64,000 nucleotides of DNA from Pyrinomonadaceae bacterium (GTDB taxonomy: Bacteria > Acidobacteriota > Blastocatellia > Pyrinomonadales > Pyrinomonadaceae), in assembly GCA_014380365.1 (NCBI GenBank), contig JACMJZ010000026.1:177891-241890 (forward strand). The letters are read 5' to 3'. Below the pieces are notes generated by a model. It had not been told where the DNA came from, did not search any database, and saw only the letters and a list, made by a program, of their open reading frames with translations. Shown here piece by piece: positions 43,078-52,586 of this stretch. Made by a program: the position numbers and the translations under genes. Each line of letters begins with the position of its first letter. Within the stretch, counting starts at the first letter, position 1.

Positions 43078-44049
43078 ATGGTTGCGTCTTTGGGGGGCAT
43101 TGACGCGCCCCATCGCCCCGTGCTGCTACGCGAAACGATTGAGTTCCTCGCTCCCGAGCGAGGAGGTCTCTTTGTAGATTGCACGGTTGGTCTCGGTGGA
43201 CACAGTGAAGCGATCCTTGAATCTTCGAACGACACCCGGGTAGTCGGTATCGATCGTGACACCGCAGCGTTGAGGGCCGCCTCCGAGCGGTTGAGCAAGT
43301 TTGGCTCACGCTTTCGGGCCGCCCATGCAGACTACAAGAATCTCGAGCGGGTTTTGACAGATATTGGGGAAAGCTCTCCGGCGGGCGTTTTAGCCGATCT
43401 CGGTGTCTCGTCTCTCCAGTTTGATTCTCCGGCAAGGGGGTTCAGTTTTCGCTTCGACGCGCCGCTGGACATGCGTATGGATCCCGACAGCGGCGAACCG
43501 ACAGCCGCGGATCTTCTGCTCGAACTACCGGAAGAGGAACTCGCCCGAATAATTTTTGAATACGGCGAAGAGCGAAACTCACGACGCATCGCTAAGTGGA
43601 TCGTTGAACATCGCGAGCACGGTGAGCCGATAACGACGACGACGCAGTTAGCGGATCTGGTGGCGCGCGCGGCAGGAAAAAAGAAGCGTTGGCAAATCCA
43701 CCCGGCTACTCGGACTTTCCAGGCTTTACGCATCGCAGTCAATCACGAGCTCGAAGGTTTGGCCCGATTCGTCGAAACAGCAGTTGATCTTTTACAACCA
43801 GACGGACGCTTCGCCGTAATCAGTTTTCATTCGCTCGAAGATCGGATCATGAAGCAGGAGTTGCGACGCTTGTCAGGCTATTGCCAGTGTCAGAGTCGCA
43901 GGGATGTTTGCACGTGCGGAGCACGACGAGCCGTCGAATTGTTAACCAGGCGTCCGGTTACGCCGGATCAGGATGAAATTGACACGAATCCCCGATCGCG
44001 CAGTGCAAAGTTGCGCGCTTGTCGTAAGTTGATTTCCGTCGGCTCTTAA
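43078..44049 (+). CDS. rsmH: 16S rRNA (cytosine1402-N4)-methyltransferase
   Basis: From ATG 43078 the protein has 323 residues: [27 protein letters not shown] (SAM site), [23 protein letters not shown], and the end [20 protein letters not shown] Cys cluster ([13 protein letters not shown]) follows, as in other RsmH proteins. It methylates C1402 in the ribosomal P site. An upstream in-frame TTG (43045) lies in the repeat-derived part and is less likely. Confidence 0.95.
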   Translation: MVASLGGIDAPHRPVLLRETIEFLAPERGGLFVDCTVGLGGHSEAILESSNDTRVVGIDRDTAALRAASERLSKFGSRFRAAHADYKNLERVLTDIGESSPAGVLADLGVSSLQFDSPARGFSFRFDAPLDMRMDPDSGEPTAADLLLELPEEELARIIFEYGEERNSRRIAKWIVEHREHGEPITTTTQLADLVARAAGKKKRWQIHPATRTFQALRIAVNHELEGLARFVETAVDLLQPDGRFAVISFHSLEDRIMKQELRRLSGYCQCQSRRDVCTCGARRAVELLTRRPVTPDQDEIDTNPRSRSAKLRACRKLISVGS

Positions 44050-44075
44050 CACGCAACTAGACCCCGGAGTTCCCC

Positions 44076-44480
44076 ATGAAAAGAGTCCCCTCGAAGCAGC
44101 GCAATGCCACAATTCACCGCGACCGCGACGGACGCGCTCTCTCCCGTCTGGCGCTATTGCTGTTTTGTGGTCTGGTTTTGGCCAGCGGTTTTGTGTTTGC
44201 CGCACGGCAGCACTTCGCGGCCGTTCAGTATGGTTACAGAAGTGAGTCGCTGCGCGAGGAACGCGTCAAGCTGCTGGAAGAGCAACAACATCTGCTTCTG
44301 AAGAAGCAGCAGGCCTATGCTCCCGCCCGGCTACAGTCAGAGGGAATTGGACTCGGACTAAAGCCTCTGATGGCTAGTCAAATGGGTACCCAGAAGACCA
44401 GCAGACGCAGCCAACTGCCGCTCGCCCCGGCGCTGCTCAATTCTTCCGCTTCGTTTCAAGGCTCAAGCGCGGGCAACTAG
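44076..44480 (+). CDS. ftsL: FtsL-like cell division protein
   Basis: A 134-residue bitopic protein: a basic N-terminus, one membrane helix (LALLLFCGLVLASGFVFAA, about residues 25-43) and a leucine-zipper-like helix (SESLREERVKLLEEQQHLLLKKQQAY). The variable C-terminal part is Ser/Gln rich. Position between rsmH and ftsI and the topology identify FtsL, which joins FtsB and FtsQ in the divisome; the family is poorly conserved in sequence. Confidence 0.8.
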   Translation: MKRVPSKQRNATIHRDRDGRALSRLALLLFCGLVLASGFVFAARQHFAAVQYGYRSESLREERVKLLEEQQHLLLKKQQAYAPARLQSEGIGLGLKPLMASQMGTQKTSRRSQLPLAPALLNSSASFQGSSAGN

Positions 44481-44609
44481 CATTCTCGCGTTTGAGATTT
44501 GAGAGTTGAACCCTCAGCTGCTCAGAGATCAGAAGTTTAAGACCGCCGTTAGCTGAGGCGAGGCTCTTCCCCTCGTGTTTTTGTTGGAAAGAAGGGATAC
44601 ATCCAGGGA

Positions 44610-46730
44610 ATGATGGCGCGCCGTCCCGCTCAATCAGAGTCACACTCCGACGTTTCTATTCGCCGCACGCTGTTTGTTGCGGCTTTCGTAGTTTTCTGGA
44701 TGCTGGCAATCAGCGCCCGGCTGGTCTACTTGCAGGTTTCCCGGCACGACAGTCTGGTTGAGCGTGCCCAGAGGCAGCAGCAAGCGGCAATTGAAACTGC
44801 TCCAGCGCGTGGCCTTTTGCTCGACCGCCAGGGGCGTGAGCTGGCGCGCAGCATTGACACCACATCTATATCGTTCGACCCAGGCGAGCTCTTCCCAAAG
44901 CCGTTGAAGAAGGGCGAAAAGGAACCAACTGCATTCGAGATGGCCGAGAAGCTTGAGTGCGTCTCTTCGCAGCTTTCATCTGTTTTGAAGTTGAACGAGA
45001 AGACGCTCTTCAGTCAGATGAGCGAAGCAAAAGAGAAGGGACGTCGCTTTCTTTGGATTGCACGCCGGATTGAGCCTGACCAGGCGAACCAAATCGAGGC
45101 AATGCAACTGCCTGGAATTCGGCTGAGGAAAGAGCCAAAGCGGTATTACCCAAATGGGTCTCTGGCGGCGCACGTACTCGGGTTTGTAGGCCTCGATGGC
45201 ATTGGGCTGGCGGGAATTGAACAGGTCTACAACGAAAAGATTACCGGAGAGCCGGGCAAACTCTTCGTCGAGAGAGACTCGCTCGGGACAGCGTACGAAA
45301 GTTCTGAAATTCCAGCTCAGCCCGGACAGACCGTCGTGCTGACGCTCGATCAGTCAATTCAGTATCACGCTGAAGCAGCTTTGACTTCTGCGATTGCCCA
45401 GTCAAATGCGAAGTCGGGCACCGCGATTGTGCTGGATCCAAAGACGGGAGAAATTCTGGCTCTGGCGAATGCGCCGACGTTTGATCCAAACGACGTGAGC
45501 GCAGCAACGCCTGCAGCGCGCTCTAACTGGGCGCTGCAAAATATTTATGAGCCGGGTTCGACGTTCAAAATCGTGGCATTCTCCGCGGCGATCGAGAAAG
45601 GCCTGGCTAAGCCGGACGATCATATCGACTGCCAGATGGGATCAATTACCGTGGCCAAGCGCGTCGTTCGCGATCACCACCCGTTCGGTGACCTAACGAT
45701 TTCCGACGCGCTGGCAAAATCAAGCAACGTGGCGGCTATCAAACTTGGCATTCGCGTAGGCGATCCTGCGATGTACGACTACATCAGGAGTTTTGGCTTC
45801 GGTTCGCGAACGGGAGTTGAGTTGCCCGGTGAGACAGCCGGCTTACTTCGTCCGGTTGCGCGTTGGCAGCCTTCGTCCATTGGTTCGATTGCTATCGGAC
45901 AGGAGATAGGTGTGACGCCGCTGCAAATGGCGGGCGCGTTCGGAGCTCTTGCGAATGGCGGAGTACGCGTGGCTCCGCATCTCGTCCGTGAGATCAGAAG
46001 TGCGTCGGGCGCGACTACCTATCGGTCCACTCCGGAGCAGCGGCCGGTGATCAGTAAGGAAACGGCGAGCGCGTTGCGGGGGATGCTCGAAGGCGTAACG
46101 CTAAACGGCACAGCCAAGAAGGCGCAACTTGACGGTTATACAGCGGCAGGAAAAACCGGTACCGCGCAGAAAATCGATCCGGTCACCAAAACGTATTCCA
46201 CTACGAAACACGTCGCGTCGTTTGTCGGGTTCGCGCCGGTCAACAATCCGGCGGTAGTAATCGTAGTCGTGATCGACGAGCCGTCAGGGGCCTATCACGG
46301 CGGCGACGTGGCCGCGCCAGTCTTTCGCGAAATCGCTGAACGGATTCTGCCCGAGATGGGTGTGATGCCGGACACAGATTTCCAGAGTCCTGTCGAGCTG
46401 ATTGCACGCGAAACGAGGACTCCGGACGAGGTTGCTAAGGAGCGAGAAGAAGTGATGCGGGTCGAGGAGTCGCGTGCGTCAACGATGCCGAAAGCTACTG
46501 CGCGAGATAGCCGGGGCGGTGAAATAGTTTATGCAGTGGCGACGAGCAAAGCGATCCTGATGCCTGATTTGAGGGGACGCAGCGTGCGCGATGTTGCGCG
46601 CGCATGCGCCCAACTTGGATTGCAGGTGGAGGCTCATGGTGAAGGTCGCGTAGTAAGACAAACGCCCGGAGCCGGGGCCGAGCTGAGGCCGGGGCAAATG
46701 ATCTACGTGGATTTTGGACGGCTGAACTGA
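44610..46730 (+). CDS. ftsI: Division transpeptidase PBP3/FtsI with one PASTA domain
   Basis: A 706-residue class B penicillin-binding protein. A membrane anchor (about 22-42) is followed by the dimerisation domain (RGLLLDRQGRELARS). The transpeptidase has the active Ser in GSTFK at about residue 316, SSN at about 370 and KTGTAQ at about 514. A single PASTA domain ends the protein (about 649-706, LMPDLRGRSVRDVARACAQL). It cross-links septal peptidoglycan together with FtsW, encoded downstream. The single PASTA recalls SpoVD/PbpX-type proteins. Confidence 0.96.
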   Translation: MMARRPAQSESHSDVSIRRTLFVAAFVVFWMLAISARLVYLQVSRHDSLVERAQRQQQAAIETAPARGLLLDRQGRELARSIDTTSISFDPGELFPKPLKKGEKEPTAFEMAEKLECVSSQLSSVLKLNEKTLFSQMSEAKEKGRRFLWIARRIEPDQANQIEAMQLPGIRLRKEPKRYYPNGSLAAHVLGFVGLDGIGLAGIEQVYNEKITGEPGKLFVERDSLGTAYESSEIPAQPGQTVVLTLDQSIQYHAEAALTSAIAQSNAKSGTAIVLDPKTGEILALANAPTFDPNDVSAATPAARSNWALQNIYEPGSTFKIVAFSAAIEKGLAKPDDHIDCQMGSITVAKRVVRDHHPFGDLTISDALAKSSNVAAIKLGIRVGDPAMYDYIRSFGFGSRTGVELPGETAGLLRPVARWQPSSIGSIAIGQEIGVTPLQMAGAFGALANGGVRVAPHLVREIRSASGATTYRSTPEQRPVISKETASALRGMLEGVTLNGTAKKAQLDGYTAAGKTGTAQKIDPVTKTYSTTKHVASFVGFAPVNNPAVVIVVVIDEPSGAYHGGDVAAPVFREIAERILPEMGVMPDTDFQSPVELIARETRTPDEVAKEREEVMRVEESRASTMPKATARDSRGGEIVYAVATSKAILMPDLRGRSVRDVARACAQLGLQVEAHGEGRVVRQTPGAGAELRPGQMIYVDFGRLN

Positions 46731-46734
46731 TCGC

Positions 46735-46763
46735 GCAGGGAGCGCAGGCATCCTGCCTGCATT
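46735..46763. repeat. GGGAGCGCAGGCATCC hairpin repeat
   Basis: Nearly identical to the copy after the second pentamer gene (37729-37757); GCAGGCATCCTGCCTGC forms a hairpin right after the ftsI stop. Confidence 0.6.
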
Positions 46764-46839
46764 TGTCGCGCGAAAAAGTACGCTTGAACACAGAACGCAA
46801 ACTAACAGGCGCGCGTTACACAAACCAGGAGCAATCGAG

Positions 46840-47106
46840 ATGATCCCCCATCGAATGCCGAGTCACGAGATCTTTGGAAATGGCGTGAAGCAGAGGGTGA
46901 CAGCGTGCCGCAAACGCTTGCGCATCAACCGAAACCTACACAAGGTTCACTTCAGCGATGAACCGTTACCATTTGCCTCCGAGACCGCCTCTTTTTCTGA
47001 TGAGTATCCCGGCGTGCGAGAATCATCACCTGGGCGTCGAGACGCCTCCGAATTTCGCGAAAGGGAAGCCTCGCCGCGGCTGGAGCAAAAGGTTGGCATA
47101 ACGTGA
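46840..47106 (+). CDS. Small ORF in the place of murE, doubtful
   Basis: An open frame of 88 residues from ATG 46840 with AGGAG about 10 bases before it. Its stop overlaps the murF start codon by three bases (GTGA), which would couple translation. The product is basic and Ser/Arg rich (SRSS-type composition, no hydrophobic segment, no domain) and I do not recognise it. It fills the slot where murE normally sits. It may be a real cluster-specific gene, a remnant or a chance frame; codon usage statistics or homologues would decide. Confidence 0.35.
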   Translation: MIPHRMPSHEIFGNGVKQRVTACRKRLRINRNLHKVHFSDEPLPFASETASFSDEYPGVRESSPGRRDASEFREREASPRLEQKVGIT

Positions 47107-48569
47107 ATGTACGAGAAGCATCGATCCTGATGGGCGCTGACGCCCGAGCGGTAAGCGCTAAGTTGTTTGACAAAGAAATAAACGAGTTTTCGGTCGATTC
47201 GAGGTCGGTCAAAGCGGGCGAGCTCTTTTTTGCCCTTTCTCAGAAAGACTATGCCCGCGCCGGCTTCAACGGGACCTTTGACGACGCGCACCAATATATA
47301 AAGGACGCGTTTGGCAAAGGAGCGATTGCCGCGGTTGCCCGCGCGGAGCGAGTGAAAGGCGATCCCGCCCTGCTGGCTCTGAAGGACCGCCTCCTCTTAG
47401 TCGAAGACGTTATCGCCGCTCTGCAAACGCTGGCACACCGCGTGTATCAGGCTTGGGGCAAGCCGGTTGTCGGCATCACCGGAAGCGCTGGGAAGACGAC
47501 GGCGAAGGAACTGACCGCGCATTTGTTGGAGCAGAATGGACGACGCGTTCTCAAGAGCGAGCGAAACTACAACAACGGTCTGGGGCTGCCGCTCTCGGTC
47601 TTGCGAATGGTCAGCGAGGGCCGAACTCCCGAACAGTTTGATATCGCGGTACTGGAAATGGGGATGTCCTCGCCGACTAATGAGATTCAGCGGCTGACCC
47701 GAATTACTCCGCCGGATATCGGAGTGGAGCTGATGATTGCTCCGGTACATCTCGAGCACCTCGGGTCGATTGAGAATATTGTCGCCGCCAAGGCGGAATT
47801 GATTGAAGGACTAAAGCCGAACGGTATTGCAGTGCTGAATGCGGACGACAAACTGGTGATTGGGATGCGCGACAAGCACCAGGGACGCACCGTCACCTTT
47901 GGTATCGACAACCCCGCGGATGTCGCTGCTAAAGAGATCGATACCAGCAATCTTGGGCTTATCAAGTTTCGTTTACAGACGACGCTTGGTGAATCGGACG
48001 CGACGCTGCCGATGAGTGGGCGTCACAATCTGATGAATGCGCTCGCGGCGGCGGCAGTCGCCACGTGTTTGGGAGTTCGGCCGGCGGAGATTGGCGCAGC
48101 GCTCGGTAGCGCAACGCCACCCCGGATGCGCGGGGAGGTTCTGGCTTTCGCCGCGGGGTTCAGAGTTGTAGATGATTCCTACAACTCCAATCCGCGTTCG
48201 CTGCTAAACATGGTCCGCACGATTGCTGAAGCGAAAACGAATTTGAAGCGGCGACTGGTGATTGCCGGTGAAATGTTGGAGTTGGGACCTGAAGAGGCTG
48301 CGCTCCATCGTGAAGCAGGGCGTGAGATAGCCGGGGCAGGCATCGACAGTCTGTGGGGAGTTCGAGGTCTGGCGGCGGAAATTGTTGCGGGCGCGAAAGA
48401 AGCTGGGTTAACCGATGCGATTTTCTTCGGAAGCTCAGACGAGGCAGCCCGCGTGATAGTCGACGAGATCAGGGAAGGCGATCTCGTCCTGGTAAAGGGT
48501 TCGCGAGGAGTCGCCACCGATAAGATCGTCAAAGCGCTCCGCGAGCGTTTTCCCTTGGCAGAGCAGTAG
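47103..48569 (+). CDS. murF: UDP-MurNAc-tripeptide:D-Ala-D-Ala ligase
   Basis: A 488-residue Mur ligase from GTG 47103. Residues up to about 100 form the substrate-binding domain (VDSRSVKAGELFFAL). The ATP loop is VGITGSAGKTTAKE and the later motifs are KSERNYNNGLGLPL, EMGMSSPTNEI, and VVDDSYNSNPRSL. It adds D-Ala-D-Ala to the UDP-MurNAc-tripeptide. It follows ftsI with no murE between them. It ends at a double hairpin repeat. Confidence 0.95.
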   Translation: MNVREASILMGADARAVSAKLFDKEINEFSVDSRSVKAGELFFALSQKDYARAGFNGTFDDAHQYIKDAFGKGAIAAVARAERVKGDPALLALKDRLLLVEDVIAALQTLAHRVYQAWGKPVVGITGSAGKTTAKELTAHLLEQNGRRVLKSERNYNNGLGLPLSVLRMVSEGRTPEQFDIAVLEMGMSSPTNEIQRLTRITPPDIGVELMIAPVHLEHLGSIENIVAAKAELIEGLKPNGIAVLNADDKLVIGMRDKHQGRTVTFGIDNPADVAAKEIDTSNLGLIKFRLQTTLGESDATLPMSGRHNLMNALAAAAVATCLGVRPAEIGAALGSATPPRMRGEVLAFAAGFRVVDDSYNSNPRSLLNMVRTIAEAKTNLKRRLVIAGEMLELGPEEAALHREAGREIAGAGIDSLWGVRGLAAEIVAGAKEAGLTDAIFFGSSDEAARVIVDEIREGDLVLVKGSRGVATDKIVKALRERFPLAEQ

Positions 48570-48624
48570 GACAGGCATTCCTGCCTGTCCGTGCAGTTTG
48601 GACAGACAAGAATGTCTGTCCTAC
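48569..48624. repeat. Two adjacent hairpins between murF and mraY
   Basis: GGACAGGCATTCCTGCC with its pairing arm (48569-48590), then GGACAGACAAGAATGTCTG with its pairing arm (48600-48621): two related perfect hairpins. A related word lies at 38709-38733. Confidence 0.7.
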
Positions 48625-48639
48625 TTAACGAGAACCTGA

Positions 48640-49794
48640 ATGATCTATTACGTTTTTTACGAGCTGATTTACGGCCATTTCAAGGATAAGGAATGGTATT
48701 TGGTTAAGGCGCTCAACGTCTTCCAGTATGTCACTTTTCGAACGGCGTATGCTTCGATTACCGCGCTGCTCCTGTCGCTCCTCTTCGGCGGCAAGGCAAT
48801 TGAAAAGCTCAGAAGATGGAATATCGGTCAGCAGATTCGCGAAGAAGGTCCCCAAGGTCACATGGCGAAGCGAGGCACGCCGACGATGGGCGGCGTGCTG
48901 ATCGTCGGCTCGGTCGTTATCTCAACGCTGTTATGGGCGCGGCTGACGAGTGTTTATGTTTGGACGGTTGTCATCGCCACGATCGCGTTTGGGGCAATCG
49001 GCTTTGCTGACGACTATTTGAAGATGAAAAAGCGTCGCAGCCTGGGGCTGACGGGCAAGCAAAAGCTGCTGGGACAGTTGCTGATAGCAATCGGCGTTTG
49101 GATTGTCCTGTTTGTCTTAACCAAGTACTTCGCCAGCGACTATTCGTGGAACGTCAGTATTCCGTTTCTCAAGGACACGGCCAATCCCGTGGGCATCAGT
49201 TTCATTGGCCCGATCCTGTATTTGTTTTTCATCGTCGTGGTCCTGATGGGGTTCTCCAACGCGGTGAATTTGACGGACGGTTTGGATGGACTTGCGATCA
49301 GCGTAACCTTCATCGCGATGACTGCGCTGACGGCGTTGACCTATTTGAGCAGCGACGCGCGTTGGGCAAAGTACCTGGAATTGACACACCGGCCAGAAGC
49401 AGCGGAGCTGACAGTTTTTTGCGGGGCTATGGCAGGGGCCAGCCTCGGTTTCCTCTGGTACAACGCGCCACCCGCGGAAGTTTTTATGGGCGACGTCGGG
49501 AGTTTGGCAATCGGCGGCGCGATGGGAACCGTGGCGGTGCTGACTAAACAGGAATTCATGTTGTTGATGATTGGCGGCGTATTTGTCATCGAGGCGCTGT
49601 CGGTGATGCTGCAAGTGAGCGTCTTCAAGATGACGAAGCGCACCACGGGCACTGGCCGCCGAATGTTTAAGATGACGCCGTTGCACCACCATTTTGAAAT
49701 GCAGGATTGGAAAGAATCGAAGATCGTTTTCCGGTTTTTGATTATCGCAATCCTGTTTGCGCTGCTGAGTCTTTCGACTTTGAAACTGAGATGA
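48640..49794 (+). CDS. mraY: Phospho-MurNAc-pentapeptide transferase
   Basis: A 384-residue membrane protein with about ten helices. Family motifs are present: [34 protein letters not shown] (catalytic Asp pair), [25 protein letters not shown] and [15 protein letters not shown]. It transfers phospho-MurNAc-pentapeptide to undecaprenyl phosphate to form lipid I. Confidence 0.97.
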   Translation: MIYYVFYELIYGHFKDKEWYLVKALNVFQYVTFRTAYASITALLLSLLFGGKAIEKLRRWNIGQQIREEGPQGHMAKRGTPTMGGVLIVGSVVISTLLWARLTSVYVWTVVIATIAFGAIGFADDYLKMKKRRSLGLTGKQKLLGQLLIAIGVWIVLFVLTKYFASDYSWNVSIPFLKDTANPVGISFIGPILYLFFIVVVLMGFSNAVNLTDGLDGLAISVTFIAMTALTALTYLSSDARWAKYLELTHRPEAAELTVFCGAMAGASLGFLWYNAPPAEVFMGDVGSLAIGGAMGTVAVLTKQEFMLLMIGGVFVIEALSVMLQVSVFKMTKRTTGTGRRMFKMTPLHHHFEMQDWKESKIVFRFLIIAILFALLSLSTLKLR

Positions 49795-49910
49795 AGGCAG
49801 AAGGCAGAAGGCAGACGGAGCGTTAACGGAAATCATGAAGTGTTTTTGATGCAGAGGAACTTCGAGACTGGGCTTGCTGCTTTCTGCCTACTGCCTACTG
49901 CCTTCTGCTT
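49794..49910. repeat. AAGGCAG/CTGCCT inverted word repeat
   Basis: AAGGCAGAAGGCAGAAGGCAG on the left faces CTGCCTACTGCCTACTGCC and TTCTGC on the right around 60 bases of middle sequence. It fills the gap between mraY and murD. Confidence 0.7.
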
Positions 49911-49922
49911 ACCGCTTACTAG

Positions 49923-51380
49923 ATGGAAGTAGCTGGCAAGAAAGTCCTGGTGATGGGGGCGGCGCGCAGCGGCATTGCGTGCGCGAAGTTTTTGCTAGCA
50001 GGTGGCGCGACGGTAGCTCTTAACGATGCGAAGCCGTTTGAAAAATGGAGCGCTGAAGCGCAGGCGCTGAGGGGCGAAGGCGTAGGTTGTCTGGATGGAG
50101 ATGTTCCGAGCTGGTTGCTGGATCAAATCGAACTATTGGTGATCAGTCCCGGCGTTCCCACCAAAGCGATTCCGATACGATATGCGGAACGCGCCGGCGC
50201 CGAGGTCATTGGGGAAGTTGAGTTAGCTTCGCGATATTTGAAAGGCCGGATTGTTGCCATCACTGGTTCAAACGGCAAGACAACCACCACGCAGTTGACG
50301 GGAGAGCTGCTGAAGGACGCGGGACTGCCGACGCAGGTTGGTGGAAACATCGGTACGCCGTTGATATCGCTGGTGGAAACGTCTCGGGACGACGGCTGGA
50401 CGGTTGTGGAGTTGTCGAGTTTTCAGCTGGAGACGATCAAGGAATTTCATCCCGCGGTGGCCGCGGTGCTGAATGTTACGCCTAACCATATGGATCGCTA
50501 CGAATCATTCACTGACTACGCCGCTGCCAAGCACCGGATTTTCATGAACCAGACGCCTGGCGATTTGGCGGTGCTGAACGCGGACGACGAAATTGTTTCG
50601 AGCTGGGGCGCTGGTCTGCGGGCGCATGTTTCGAGCTTCAGCGTGAAGCGAGAATTGGAAGAGGGGTTGTTTTTGCGTGGCCGCGAGATCGTGGTGCCTG
50701 CCGGGGATGGCGAGCGGATTTTGATGAATATCGCGGAGATGAAACTGCGCGGCCTGCACAACGTGGAGAATGTCCTCGCGGCGTTATCAGTAGGACTCGC
50801 GTGCGGCGCCAGTCCGGAGTCGATGCGCGAAACCGTCAGACGTTTTGAGCCAGTCGAACATCGGCTCGAGTTTGTGACTGAAATTGAAGGCGTAAAGTTT
50901 TACAACGACTCGAAAGCGACGAGCGTGGATGCGACGCTTAAGGCTCTGGAAGCGTTTCAGGATGACGATGGAAAAGTTGTCTTGATACTGGGCGGACGCG
51001 GAAAGAAAGCTCCCTATGCGCCTCTCGCCTCGTTAGTGCGCGAGAAGGTGCGAAAACTGATTCTGATTGGCGAGGACGCGGAGACAATAGCCGAGGAGTT
51101 GGGCGAATGCGCGACCTTCGAAAGAGGAAGCGATATGCGTGAAGCGGTCGCGCTTTCCTTTCAGGCGGCCGAGGAGGGCGACACGGTTTTGCTGGCGCCT
51201 GCGTGTGCGAGCTTCGATATGTTCGATAGTTTCGAGCATCGCGGACGCGTCTTTAAAGAAGAAGTTTCGAGTTTGGAGTTTCGAGTTTCGAGTTCAAAAC
51301 CAGATCAGGAACTCGGAGCAGCGCCAAGCCTCCAATCTGAAAACTCGAAACTCGAAACTCGAAACCCGAAACTCAAATAG
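49923..51380 (+). CDS. murD: UDP-MurNAc-L-alanine:D-glutamate ligase with repeat-encoded tail
   Basis: A 485-residue Mur ligase: KVLVMGAARSGIACAKFL, ATP loop VAITGSNGKTTTTQL, NHMDRYESF, FYNDSKATSVDAT, and LAPACASFDMFDSFEHRG. The family usually ends shortly after FEHRG (about residue 445). Here 40 more residues follow that are encoded entirely by the GTTTCGAG word repeat (51262-51377) and read like translated intergenic sequence (SSLEFRVSS; ENSKLETRNPKLK). It adds D-Glu to UDP-MurNAc-L-Ala. ftsW starts 2 bases after the stop. Confidence 0.96.
   Translation: MEVAGKKVLVMGAARSGIACAKFLLAGGATVALNDAKPFEKWSAEAQALRGEGVGCLDGDVPSWLLDQIELLVISPGVPTKAIPIRYAERAGAEVIGEVELASRYLKGRIVAITGSNGKTTTTQLTGELLKDAGLPTQVGGNIGTPLISLVETSRDDGWTVVELSSFQLETIKEFHPAVAAVLNVTPNHMDRYESFTDYAAAKHRIFMNQTPGDLAVLNADDEIVSSWGAGLRAHVSSFSVKRELEEGLFLRGREIVVPAGDGERILMNIAEMKLRGLHNVENVLAALSVGLACGASPESMRETVRRFEPVEHRLEFVTEIEGVKFYNDSKATSVDATLKALEAFQDDDGKVVLILGGRGKKAPYAPLASLVREKVRKLILIGEDAETIAEELGECATFERGSDMREAVALSFQAAEEGDTVLLAPACASFDMFDSFEHRGRVFKEEVSSLEFRVSSSKPDQELGAAPSLQSENSKLETRNPKLK
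51262..51377. repeat. GTTTCGAG/CTCGAAAC repeat forming the murD 3' end
   Basis: GTTTCGAGTTTGGAGTTTCG words on the left and ACTCGAAACTCGAAACTCG words on the right face each other, the same family as at 37317-37409 and 14922-15005. The frame is kept through the whole element. Confidence 0.75.
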
Positions 51381-51382
51381 TC

Positions 51383-52579
51383 ATGGCGAAGAAATTACAA
51401 CCGGACAAATGGCTGTTTGCGGCAACTGTAGGGCTGGCGCTGTTTGGCGTGGTCATGGTTTACAGCGCCTCCGCGGTTATGGCTCTGCGCGATAGCGGCA
51501 ACCAGTTTCACTATGTCATCAAGCAGGGGATGTGGACCGCGATCGGTTTGTTGGTGATGATCGTCGCGATGCAGTTTGATTACGCGCGTCTGAAAGACTG
51601 GCGCATCGTTTACGGTCTGCTGTTGCTGACTTTGCTAATGCTCTTTGCGGTCTTCGCCTTTCCCCCGATAAACGGCGCGCGTCGTTGGATCAGGATGCCT
51701 GGCTTTTCAATCCAACCATCGGAGCTGGCCAAACTGTCGCTAACTATCTTTCTGGCTTACTTCCTTGAGCGCCGATCGGGCGAAGAACGATCTTTCTGGC
51801 GAACTTTTGTTCCGTGCGCCGCGATGACCGGGCTCCTGGCTGTATTGATCATCGCCGAACCGGATCTGGGAACGGCACTAATGCTCGTGGTGATTTTTGG
51901 CGTTTTAGTTTACACAGCCGGAGCGCGTCTGTTGCATCTGGGCATGGCTGCCCTGCCGGCATTCGTAGGTGTGGCGGCACTGCTGATCTTCGTCCCGTTT
52001 CGCATGCGTCGCATGGTCATGTTTTTGGATCCCTGGGCCGACCCGCAAGGTAGTGGATTTCAAGTTGTGCAGTCGCTGATCGCGATTGGTTCAGGTGGCG
52101 CAAACGGACTTGGGTTCGCGCAAGGCAAACAGAAGATGTTGTTTCTCCCGTTTGCCCACTCGGATTTCATTTTCGCGGTGATCGGGGAGGAGTTGGGACT
52201 ACTGGGAACGCTCGGCGTCGTGTTGATATTCGCTTTGTTTTTGTGGCGCGGCATCCGCACTTCGCTGCTGGCGCCCGATCGTTTTGCCAGGTTGCTTTCG
52301 CTGGGACTGGTGGCCGGAATAGTCGCTCAAGCGCTCTTCAACATCAGCGTGGTGCTTTCCCTCGTGCCGACAAAGGGAATTCCGTTGCCGTTTATTTCCT
52401 ATGGCGGATCGTCGCTGGTGCCGACGCTCGCGGCCGTTGGGATTCTGCTGAATATTTCGCAACACGCGAGCGGCTCGTTGAGCCTGGGGCTGCTGAAATC
52501 GTTTACTGCCCGCAGCCGCAAGGGGCCAGGAAAGTTGCGGGTGGCGCAGCCAGGACGAATGGCTTCGCGCGTGGGGTAA
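51383..52579 (+). CDS. ftsW: Lipid II polymerase FtsW
   Basis: A 398-residue SEDS protein with about ten helices: MVYSASAVMA, IRMPGFSIQPSELAKLSLTIFLAYF, IIAEPDLGTALMLV, FAQGKQKMLFLPFAHSDFIFAVIGEELG, and GIPLPFISYGGSSL. It polymerises glycan strands at the septum, working with FtsI. The start ATG lies 3 bp after murD. Confidence 0.97.
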   Translation: MAKKLQPDKWLFAATVGLALFGVVMVYSASAVMALRDSGNQFHYVIKQGMWTAIGLLVMIVAMQFDYARLKDWRIVYGLLLLTLLMLFAVFAFPPINGARRWIRMPGFSIQPSELAKLSLTIFLAYFLERRSGEERSFWRTFVPCAAMTGLLAVLIIAEPDLGTALMLVVIFGVLVYTAGARLLHLGMAALPAFVGVAALLIFVPFRMRRMVMFLDPWADPQGSGFQVVQSLIAIGSGGANGLGFAQGKQKMLFLPFAHSDFIFAVIGEELGLLGTLGVVLIFALFLWRGIRTSLLAPDRFARLLSLGLVAGIVAQALFNISVVLSLVPTKGIPLPFISYGGSSLVPTLAAVGILLNISQHASGSLSLGLLKSFTARSRKGPGKLRVAQPGRMASRVG

Positions 52580-52586
52580 CCCGAAG

